A DNA stretch of 64,000 nucleotides from Hymenopellis radicata. Lineage: Eukaryota; Basidiomycota; Agaricomycetes; Agaricales; Physalacriaceae. Both the position numbers and the translations under genes were made by a program. Positions within the stretch are counted from its first letter, which is position 1. Each line of letters starts with the position of its first letter. The notes below the pieces were generated by a model. The model had not been told where the DNA came from. It did not search any database and saw only the letters and a list, made by a program, of their open reading frames with translations. The stretch is taken from assembly GCA_015501595.1 (NCBI GenBank), contig JADNRX010000142.1:62001-126000 (forward strand). Reading direction: 5' to 3'. This document shows, in pieces, positions 40,961 to 50,532 of the stretch.

Positions 40961-43900
40961 CTAGTATTAATATATTAAAGGTGGTGAGGCCTGTAGGGTT
41001 CCACTGAGGCTGAGCTAGGGTCAGGATTTTGGTGGTTCTAACCACACATTATGGAAAGGCCATCAGTGGTTGTAACCACTGCATTACCCCTCAAATTACA
41101 GCATGGCCTGCTTACCACGACCACGACCTCGAACGCGTCGCTCCGAGATTCCGCGACAACGACGTCTACACTTTCTGCGCCGACCGCGGACATGCGCAGA
41201 AGCTATGAAGGGCGTTGATAGCGCGGAAACAATCGGAATTTGGAGGTAAGCTTTTGTTGAAATGACTCAGAGTGATTTTCGGCTCACCGTGGATAAGGTT
41301 TTGCGTATATCGTGTCGACGTTTCAAGAATGTTAACATGGACATAACGACAGAACCGCGTGTTCTGCTGAGTGCGGATATTTCGGTCACTGGCTCTGAAC
41401 TTTATTAACATTGCGATGCTCCAGGTACGTGTTACTACTTCTTAGACGGTCTTGATGTGTAGGGAGCGAGTGTTAGAACCATTGGGAGTGCTTGCGGACA
41501 TGCTAAACACGCGGTTGGTCCCGCTTTTCAGGTATGTTCACCTCACTTTCAGTTTCATTGATCTGAAGAGTTACGCCTGGGAACAGTATACACAACGACA
41601 CATGTATTTTACAGTGTCGAATATTATTCGACTTCTATTCTAACCATTCTCTGCCTGTCAAAATCGCGCCCTTATATCCCCAAATCGACCTTAAGAACCT
41701 GTACCCCGAAGCACCTTCACCGCCGACCCTCTCAGCGCGTACTGCAGGAGGCGAGGAACACGCAGGACTCTACATGGCGTCGTTACTGCAAGTTGCTCAA
41801 AAGTTACCGAGGTACGTACCTGATATGTTAGAGATGAACGTTGAACCGTGGTGGCTTCGTTGACGGTGACCAAGACGAAAATTGCGCTCGATGACGCTCT
41901 TACTTTGTTTTCGAAGGCGGGCATCATTTGCGAAGACTACGGAGTCGGCCTGGTGTCCTCGTTAGGATGAGGACCAAGATAAAGTTGGTACGTGCCTCTT
42001 CTATTCCTCTCACTTTTTTTTTTACGGCTCATGGAAAAGCCAGATCTAGATCTTGATCAGGGAGTTCTCCTCGCTTCCTTCGTCGTCTGTCGTTCTTCTT
42101 CCCGTGTGGTATACTGCCCGTTGGAGGGCGCGCCCGATGCCGACTGCGAGAGTTTACTTGACGAGCGCCGAGTCGGAACATTGGGGTCGGTCAGGAGACA
42201 ATTGTGTGCAGCTGGTCTGGGTCGCGCGCGAACTCCAGGCCAAAATCCCGCAGACTTTCCTAAATGGTCATGTTCAACTTTTGAACATAACGACAGAAGG
42301 TAACGTACTTTCATTGCTTCTTCGGGAAGATTTCCGTGCGATTGATGTTGGATATACGCGGATCCGCATCGCCATGGAGTCCGAATGGGGAGAACTGGTT
42401 GGTCGGGTTTGAAGTGTGGCGTCGCGAGACTTGGTCGTGGGTCAGCAAGGGCGTGGGCAACGCGGTCATTTGATGGAAGATGGACATACCATATGCCGCG
42501 TCCTTCATTTCTGTTACTAACACTATTTCGACTCAGTTGAGGTAGCCGCCGACTCCAGTGAGGTTCCGAGACGAAGTTGGATTTCACGACGCGGCGGATG
42601 CGAGAAGGACGCCGAGCGATGCTCAGAACAGTCTCCAGGTGAGTCGTTTCCTGTTCCTCTTCGAATGCCTGAGGTGCTGATTCTGCCTAGCTGACATGTT
42701 GAACTTTCGAACCTTGGGAAAACAAGGTAACGTACCATCAATCTTTGGGCCGAGCCGAGACCGCGGCGTTTCAAACTAACACCCTCAGATCCGCATCGCC
42801 ATCAAAATCCGATTGGGGCAAGTTCGCGGACGACTTTGATGTGGCGTCGTTTCCTGAGGTTGATTTTCGTGTCTGGAAGTGTTCAGCGGGGGAAAGCACG
42901 GAGTAAGACGAACAGTACCAGTTCATCTGCTCCTCGCTTACTCGCTTCCATTGTAAGGATGGATTTGATGTCGGTGTGTAAAGTTGAGAATGAGGTCGAC
43001 GTTTGAGAGGGTGATGTCGAAGAGGACGGGCTCAGAATCCGCCGAGGACGCCTGACGCCGTTGTCTGGGGCGCTTGTTTCCCGTCTTGGCTCAAATTCCC
43101 TAACCTGGATGTTCAACTTTCGAAGTTGAACCAAAGGTGACGTACCTCCATTCATATTCGTTCGGGAATTGACAATTGGACTTGTCCAGATCTGGATCTC
43201 TGGGGTCGCGCTACTTTGACGTGGTTGTCGCGGGCCACAACCCCGTTTCTTGAGGAGAATCTGGATGAGATGAGGATTAGATTTACCTTTTCGACAATGG
43301 ATGTTCCTCGTGCTGAATCGCGCTCGGTTCTGGAAGAGTCGTGAGGTCTGGCCTGAAGAACAAAGGTAAATCTTGCCGTTTTGAAGACAAATGGGAGTCG
43401 GACCTGACCTGAAGAACTGTCAGATTCAAAATCGCCAACAGAGGCTAAAGTCACCGACATTTTTGCCCCGCGGCGAGCGACACCCGCCGTCCGAGTACAG
43501 GATCGCGCGATTTGACTTGGGATCAACGTCGGCTGCAGGTGCTCGCGCCGTTCTCGCCACCGTCGGCTGAACTCATTTCTGGACGAATTGAGAGACCACG
43601 GGAGGCAATATACAGGTGCGACTCACTGCTTTTCCTGTCGAAATGACATTCAATCCGACCTGCCAATTTTCAGACTTTGGCGGCTTGATGAGACCAAAAA
43701 ACACGAAACTTTTGCCCTGCGGCGAGCAACCCCGGGCTGTGAGAGACGCTCAACGACGCCGTCTCCCTATGTTTGAAGGCCGCGGTGAAGACCATGAGGC
43801 GGGGTGGTGTGTGCGCTCGGCGTCGACATGACGGAAGGTGGGAGAATAGGCAAAGTCCACGGAGCCGTCCTCTGCGTACCTTCAAGCTTTGTATTGAGGG

Positions 43901-44912
43901 ACCTGAGCACATGTCTTCCGTGAACTTGTCTTGCATTTTGTTGAGGTTCTGCTTATGTTTCTGAGGTGAATTTACATACACTGAGTTTGTATTTTCAAGG
44001 GGATTTCAGCTGTGAGTAGGGGACCGACACCACTGAGATTCTCAAGACTTTCAGAAACCAATTCGGCTGAGGAGTGAACGTGCGTTGCCAGGGACATTTA
44101 TCGTGCCACACTTGCTGGCCGCGGTCACCGGATGACTAGGATTTGTTTGTTGAATCCTCAACGTTGTATGTCGGAAAACCTGGACAAGTATATATCGTTC
44201 GAAGGCGGCTGAGAAGCCCTTTCACGTCGTGGTGAGGGGACGGGAAACAGAGGATACTCAAAATCGCAGTTCGGGTCAGGCCAAAGCCTAACAAGCGCTG
44301 GTGTCGTCATATCACCTGCTCGAACTTAAACGAATCAACAAACGAACAACAGCACCGCCACCACCAGGGAGTATAAAGAGGGCTCGGACAGCGAGAAATC
44401 CCCCCACTTTCCTACGGTTTGTTTCTCTCTCCCTCTCCCGTGCGCCTGTTGACTGGAGCGAGTACCATGGTGATGACGACCACCTACCGTGGACTGTGTG
44501 GACCCCTGGCGTCTGAGCGTGCTTAACTGAATGTCGCGACGTTCAGCTTCCACACAGTTGGTACTTGCTGTCGGAACGCGGCATCCTTTTTTTTTTGTAC
44601 GCCACATTGGTCGTACCGGGTCACGCACCTCCGTAGTACCACCTGTAACACTCATACTCGTTTCTCCAATCCATGATACCTTCGGGAGGGGGAACTATTG
44701 TCAAAGTTCCGAAAACCTACGTTGGACTTCTCGCGTTTTTTTGAAAAAGCTTAACGACGACCAAAGTGCAAAACTCGACGGCAGCTCAAGCCGCGCGAAC
44801 GGGACACGAACGGCAGAAGAAATAAGCACAATCTATCCATATATGGCTATAAGTACAATGTTTTCTCTCAAATGCGCCACACGCCGAATTAGGTAGGAAG
44901 ACTACTACACAT
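40961..44912. other. Spacer between copies A and B, with diverged relatives of the array
   Basis: No confident gene. Two short near-perfect inverted repeats occur at 41032-41045 (GTGGTT, CT, AACCAC) and 41065-41080 (AGTGGTT, GT, AACCACT). From 41200 the sequence resembles 34281-34480 (a GTAAGCTTT donor, ACCGCGTGTT, TGAACTTTATT), so it is a distant member of the same family. A TATA-like block GGGGATATAAGGG lies on the minus strand at 41669-41681. AGATC-TA-GATCT (42042) and AGATC-TG-GATCT (43188) repeat motifs are present. Confidence 0.45.
42265..43150. repeat. Three diverged units of about 430 bp
   Basis: Units start near 42267, 42692 and 43108. Each opens with ATGTT(C/G)AACTTT, followed within about 40 bp by AAGGTAACGTAC or AAGGTGACGTAC. 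The first two then share GATCCGCATCGCCAT and a GGCGTCG block. Spacing is 425 and 416 bp. No function seen. Confidence 0.6.
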
Positions 44913-44936
44913 TTATTCTATTCACGGGTTGCTTCC

Positions 44937-46714
44937 TCATAACAAACTGACCTCAAACTGCCCACACACATTCCTAAACACAACAGCCGCATTCGACACA
45001 CCCGAATCAGCCCTCACAACACCCATAACATCCTCATTCCCTTGTATCGCCCTCAGCAACCCCTGCACAGCACTCATCGCCTTCCTCTGACTCTCCTTAA
45101 ACCCCTTCTGCGTCGCAAAGAAAATGCTGTTCCCAGATTGCACCCGGCCCAGCGCCATGATCCACTGGATCGCAAGACCACCTAATTCCTCAGGCGAGCT
45201 TGGGTTTTGAACTAGTAGACGCTCGAGCGAATGCAAAAGCTGCGTGAGCTGCAATCGGATTTGGATGCGGCCTGGAAGATCGTCCTGATCGTAACACGCC
45301 GAGGCCTCTAGCATCAATGCAGGTAGGGAGCTGGTGAGCAGTGAAGACGGCTCTTGAGTATCAGTTTTAAAGGCGGAGAGCACCCGTTGCATTGTTGTTG
45401 ACACTGCATGCGAGGCTACTTAGTATCATAAGAGTCGTTGAGCGATCACGAACGTACATTGGATTGCGACCTCATCATCAAGGTAAGACGTTCCGCGGAT
45501 GTTGTAGGCTTTGCAGAAAACATCCGTAATGCACTCCCTTATGAGAGATAGGTGGTCATCGTGTTCGCCACTACTAATGGATGCATAGATATCCAGAAGA
45601 CAAGAAACGCCAGCGAACAAGAGCGGTGATTCCGTGTTACACGTCGGAAGGAGTCTGCACAAGACGCGTATTTCGTCAGTGTTATCCGCCTGCAAAACAT
45701 GGCTGCCGTGGAATGAATCCAAAAGCGCTTTCGTTGCACGATGCTTTTCTGTTTCTTCGAGAATTTCCGCCCACAAGTCTCGATGCTCTCTGGACCACGG
45801 GTCGCTCTCGACGGTATTCGATACACTTCCGAGATAAGCATCACAGAGAACCTACAAGTGAACTCGTGAGCGTACTGCGATGAAAATGTAACACAGAACT
45901 TTTACTCTCGAGCTTCCAAAATCGATTTGCAACCGGTTCCTGTCCATCGACGGTTCTCCCCAGAGCTCTGAATCAAACAGGTACGCCCGTTCGAGCGCAT
46001 GTATAAGCTCGCACATGGCCGCTTGTACAAGTTGATCCTCGAGATCCCACTTCTGGATAGCCTTGCCCTGCCCTGTCTTGCTGTGTGCATAGCCCTCGAA
46101 TAGGACCGACATCCAAGAGGATATCGCTGCTTTCACAGACGGAGTCTCCTTTTCTTTGATCAAGCTTTCCGTTATAAACGCAGCCAGTCCGTTGAGCAGG
46201 GATATCAAGTGGTCCCGGTTATTGCGAAATTCGTTGACGGACATGTGACGGGTTATCCCAAGGGCAAGGGTGGACAAGGTGATGAATAGTGAGGCGGCAT
46301 GCCGGTTGCGCGCGCCGAGAGCTGCATGTGTCAGAGGTAACAGTAGGTCGGCCGCTACAAAACATCAGCGCGGGAAGCGAAGAAGTAAAGATGAGATATT
46401 CATACCAGGTCGATCTTTGACGTCGTCGCCTTCAGGCCATTCGAAGTTGTTTATGACAAGCAACTGTTCGAGAAGGAAGCTCTCGACCTCCTCTTGACGC
46501 GGGACTGAAAGACTCTTCGGAAGTTGATCGCCAATCGCAGTGCCGATTACAATCTCCACGCCCTTTCGAAATACAGCGGCGGGGTATTTGTATACCGTGT
46601 TCCTCTCGACAAATGGTGAGAAAAGAGATAGGAACAGCGACAGAGTTTTAACGTAGTCGACGAGATCATCGGGATCGACATCCTGCCACTCGGGACCTGC
46701 AGGCAAGGACTTGG
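44937..46714 (-). pseudogene. DUF6535 gene copy B, C-terminal part, cut off by the LTR element
   Basis: Same exons as 28438-30205 with several amino-acid differences (for example MQRVLSAF against MQQVLSTF, EELGGLAI against EELCGLAI). The frame that is broken in copy A is open here: EWQDVDPDDLVDYVKTLSLF runs through to KGVEIVIGTAIGDQLPKSL. The 5' part of the gene is separated by 6.7 kb of retroelement. Confidence 0.7.
46710..46714. other. Target-site duplication, left
   Basis: CTTGG directly before the left LTR. The same five bases follow the right LTR at 53403-53407. Copy A has a single CTTGG at the equivalent empty site (about 30211). Confidence 0.85.
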
Positions 46715-47149
46715 TGTAAGGCGTGAATCGAGATGCCGCCTCACTGCTGGGTACCGTCCGACAGGCGTATTCCACAGGGAGTACAAAGGTGTCCGCGTTC
46801 GCGGAAATGCTGTAAGAAACCGAGAAATAGAGAGAAATGCGAGAAATACCGGTATAGGGCCGGAACCTGTAGCTGTTGTTACTGCGATCCGTACAAGACG
46901 GTAGGGTCCACTCAAGGTGGATAGGATCTCCTATTTCCCGCCAATGCACAAGGCAAGTGGGGGAATGATGGGAGTAAAAGAGTGAGTGTATTGCAATGAG
47001 GCGCGCACATGTACAGGACCGGTCACGTGATGGTAAGATCACGTGACCAAACTACGAAATATGCTACAAAACTCTAAATAAGTATCCTAGAATGAGAATC
47101 AGACCTTGGGCACATGAAACGAGGTAAAAATCACGAATTCCATCTTACA
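46715..47149 (-). repeat. 3' LTR (left)
   Basis: 435 bp, begins TGTAAGGCGTGAATCG and ends CCATCTTACA on the plus strand. By eye it is identical to the right LTR. Confidence 0.9.
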
Positions 47150-47379
47150 GAGCCCCCCTACGGAAGTGTTATCGAAGTCTGAGGCGCGGACTTGGTGACG
47201 ATTCCGTAAAGTCCAAGATGTGAGTGATTTTCATCTGAGAGCGGCATCTGCCAGTGGCAGTGCAGGCCGTGTTTGGTAGATCTAGACCCCTGTGTGGCTG
47301 TGCTGACATTCCTTGTCTCAGCACCATGATTGTGTGCGTAGTTCTCCCTCGGTTTCCGTACGGCTTGGCTTTGCGCCAG

Positions 47380-50300
47380 TCAGGGCGCCCTCGGATATGT
47401 TCCGGGGCGTATTCTGGTTCTCGTCTGTACGACGATACCAATCCGGCGACCTTCCGAACCTCTTGTGGCCGCCACGTCGTGACCACTGATCTGTCCTTCT
47501 TTGCGTGGAGCTGAATCCTCGCGACAGAGCTCGTATCGATATTCGAGGATCCAAATTCGACTGTCTTGGATGGCGTTGACCCTGGCCTTTGCTTGAGGAG
47601 AAACCGGAGCGACTTCTCCTTCGGTGTACGTTGAATCTTTTCGTTTGTAATGGGGTCTTCGAACGACACTTGGGCTCGTTGCAGGAGGGAGAGCAAAGAG
47701 GACACGGTGAAAGAGCTGGAACGGTGCATTCCTATGGCTAGTTGCGAACCTACGGGGCTGACTTGTCTTCAGATTCGAATCTTCGCCGGCCCCAAGTCCA
47801 GAGGCGGATCCTCTTGAAGCTAGATGGCCCTCAAACCCGACTGCCAACGTTGTTCTCCAAGCTTCTTCCCGGACCACTGTCAAGTCGTTAACATTGGTTC
47901 GTCTCACGACCCTCATGCTCAATTTCGCGTCGCTAACACGTCTCAGCATTCTGGGATCAGGTAGAATGGACATGTTCCCTGCGTTATGGGCTGGAGTGGT
48001 TTCACGAGCTTCTCGGACCGCGCGCGACAAATGGATCCATTCTTGGTGTGTCTTTCCCATCCTCGTGAATTCAAAGCACTGACCACTTCCTAGATCTAGG
48101 TCTTCCGCGATCCGAAATCCATGGTCGACTTCCAGGGTTCGTCTGCCAAGGACGAATTTGACAACTCGGACTGCCACTGTTACACCCTCGTGTTTCCTTC
48201 GGACTGTCGCTGTATCCAGTCCCGTTTCGCCTGGGGTCAAACCCTTCGCACCAGAGCTCATTTTGGGCTTGTCAAGTCCGGAGTCTTCTCCCAAGACTCG
48301 GCGAAGATCTCCGAAGGCTGGAGCGTCCGTTGCGAGGGTGTCTGGGATACCTGTCAAGGGCAAGATGAACGCCATAGAAGGATGCTTCACCTGAGGCACC
48401 AGCGTGATGAAGGCGGATGTTCTCTGTCTGTTTCCTTGATGTAGCCCCCCGACGCCTTCGTCACGCGAGGAGAGGAATACGCGCTGCCCATTGCTCCATT
48501 GTCGTACGCACAGGTATGCCCTAGTTCGTCTTCGTTTATGGAATACTAATCCTACGTTCTTGTACAGATAATATCCGGACTCGCTGTTCAACGACGGGAC
48601 TGGCATTAGCCCCCCAGGATCGTGCTTGCGACACTTGATCAAGAGCAAGGCGGGCGTCGTGGAAGGATGCTTTGTTGGAGGCACGAGCACGACGAAGATG
48701 AAAATATCTTGATGGAAATATCCTTGAATGTGCCCTCCGACGTCTTCGTTGTGCGAGACGAGGATTACGCGTGGACAATGAATATCAATCTTCGTGACAG
48801 GGATCGAGTCAAGTATTCGTTGTCTGTAGTTCCTTGAATAGATCTTGATTTCCTCAACCTTTCGTACTGAAATAACTGCGTCCAAGTAGTCGAATTGAAA
48901 TTTAGCAAATCCTGCGAGGAGTATAACTTCGGAAAAGCGAAAGGTTTTCGGTGACACGGTGGCAGTGCTACCCTCTCTCGTCTTGACCACCATCACGTCC
49001 TCCCCGGCAACTCGTTCTTTTGCATCTGGAAACACTGTTCTCGTGTCGGAGCTTGGATTTGGCCTCGAGGATCCGAAATCCATCGGCTGGGATGGCACCG
49101 GCACATTGTGCAAGATGCAGGACAACGTATTCTCCGGGACGCGGTTATACATTTCATTGAGGTCGCCACCGGATACGACTCGATCTCGTTTTCGGAAGGA
49201 GACAGGAAATGGAACTATGCCTATGCCGTGAGGCTTGACCCCCATCTTGGGTATTTGGTGCGTATTCGCTGGATGTGTCCATGCGCGGAATTGATTGATT
49301 CTTAGATCTGGATCTTCTGGAGTGTCAACTTCCGTCCCGAGTTCGCCTAGGACCGAGTCTTCGACGGTTTGGATATCCGTCATCGTTACACCCCCAAGAC
49401 TTGTTTGGCTCATCGCGATGCCAGGTCCATCTTCACATGGATGTGATTTTTCTCTGGCTTGGGCGAGGAGCACATCCAATTCGACTGTGGCATCGGATCT
49501 GGGTTGCTCGGAGAGGACATCTGCAATGTTGACGCCGAGGAATTCTTGGTGTGTGTCTGCGAGACTCGTCCCCAATCCGTAAAACTGACTGTCTTGACTT
49601 GTTTTAAGAATTGGATCTTCGTCCGCTCGGCGTCTAGAGCTCGATTCTATGACCGCATTTGAGGCGGATATAGCGCTCGTCGTCGTTCTCCGCACTAGTA
49701 TCTCGTCCCCGCGGTTTCGTTCTCTTTTGTCTGGCAACGCTCTTTTTACGTCGCTCGTATTTGGCCTCGAGAACCCAAAGTCAAATGACTGGGATGGCGT
49801 GGAGACGGACCGTTGCTGGAGGAGTAACGGAAGCGACTTATCCTTGGGGGTGCGTCGAAGCCTTCCGTTCGAGCCGCCATTGGATACGAAGTGGTCTTGT
49901 TTCGGGAACGATGACGAGGATAACATGATGAATGAGTTCTGGAGCTTGATGTTTTGGCTCGAGACACGGTGCGTTTTCCTTTGCCGAGTCTTCTCAAACT
50001 GACCGCATCTCAGATCTAGGTCTGGATCAGTTTGACTCAATTTCTTCGGCTTACGCAGGAACGTCGACAGTGTAGAGTTGACCTCGACGCACTGCGGCGT
50101 AACAATCGACAGACTTGATTGGAGGAAATGGTTGGACGCACTCGTGCCTCCAGCTTTTGCCAGGACCCCCGCTGTCTTAGGACTCTCTTTGTCTGGACGG
50201 GAATTCGCTCCATCAGTGCTATCCACCACTGCGTTCTTGCCTCTGAACGATTGGACCGTCGTCAATGACACCCGTGGAGCACGCTGGAGATGGCTTCTGC

Positions 50301-50532
50301 CCGGAAATGGGCTGACAGAACGATGTTCTTGATTGACAGAGGAGTTTACGAAAGAGATAGCCCCTGTTCCACAGGCATTGACCAAGAAAAGGGAGCTTGG
50401 TAACAGGTCTGACGAGAGCCACCCGACATTGCGCGCGCGGTCTTGCACCGAGATCGAGCTCGTCATCGCCGAAGGATGTTTCGTCGGCAGCACGAGCACA
50501 AGGAAGGTGAAGAACTTCGGTCTCGAAAGCAC
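47380..50532 (-). CDS. LTR-element ORF2, 1050 codons, unknown modular protein
   Basis: Second long frame of the element, overlapping ORF1 by 314 bp in a frame shifted by +1. First in-frame methionine at 50532. It is built of diverged repeats. One module is EDPDL/EDLDL followed by a THQ-containing stretch (near 50.0, 49.6, 49.3 and 48.1 kb). A second is RTPKDKSLPLLLQQRSVSTP with a relative NRVPENTLSCILHNVPVPSQ. A third is EIKIYSRNYRQRILDSIPVT followed by VILVSHNEDVGG. A fourth is VFLSSRDEGVGG followed by KHPS. No enzyme or nucleic-acid-binding motif is recognised. Such a length without a stop is far beyond chance for this base composition, unless the repeats merely multiply a stop-free unit. 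Confidence 0.5.
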   Translation of the reverse strand: MLSRPKFFTFLVLVLPTKHPSAMTSSISVQDRARNVGWLSSDLLPSSLFLVNACGTGAISFVNSSVNQEHRSVSPFPGRSHLQRAPRVSLTTVQSFRGKNAVVDSTDGANSRPDKESPKTAGVLAKAGGTSASNHFLQSSLSIVTPQCVEVNSTLSTFLRKPKKLSQTDPDLDLRCGQFEKTRQRKTHRVSSQNIKLQNSFIMLSSSSFPKQDHFVSNGGSNGRLRRTPKDKSLPLLLQQRSVSTPSQSFDFGFSRPNTSDVKRALPDKRERNRGDEILVRRTTTSAISASNAVIESSSRRRADEDPILKTSQDSQFYGLGTSLADTHQEFLGVNIADVLSEQPRSDATVELDVLLAQAREKSHPCEDGPGIAMSQTSLGGVTMTDIQTVEDSVLGELGTEVDTPEDPDLRINQFRAWTHPANTHQIPKMGVKPHGIGIVPFPVSFRKRDRVVSGGDLNEMYNRVPENTLSCILHNVPVPSQPMDFGSSRPNPSSDTRTVFPDAKERVAGEDVMVVKTREGSTATVSPKTFRFSEVILLAGFAKFQFDYLDAVISVRKVEEIKIYSRNYRQRILDSIPVTKIDIHCPRVILVSHNEDVGGHIQGYFHQDIFIFVVLVPPTKHPSTTPALLLIKCRKHDPGGLMPVPSLNSESGYYLYKNVGLVFHKRRRTRAYLCVRQWSNGQRVFLSSRDEGVGGLHQGNRQRTSAFITLVPQVKHPSMAFILPLTGIPDTLATDAPAFGDLRRVLGEDSGLDKPKMSSGAKGLTPGETGLDTATVRRKHEGVTVAVRVVKFVLGRRTLEVDHGFRIAEDLDLGSGQCFEFTRMGKTHQEWIHLSRAVREARETTPAHNAGNMSILPDPRMLRRVSDAKLSMRVVRRTNVNDLTVVREEAWRTTLAVGFEGHLASRGSASGLGAGEDSNLKTSQPRRFATSHRNAPFQLFHRVLFALPPATSPSVVRRPHYKRKDSTYTEGEVAPVSPQAKARVNAIQDSRIWILEYRYELCREDSAPRKEGQISGHDVAATRGSEGRRIGIVVQTRTRIRPGTYPRAP

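Noticed and set aside
46547..47042. Frames crossing the left LTR as host coding sequence
   Set aside because: Most of their length lies in the LTR and they recur at 52711-53295 for that reason.
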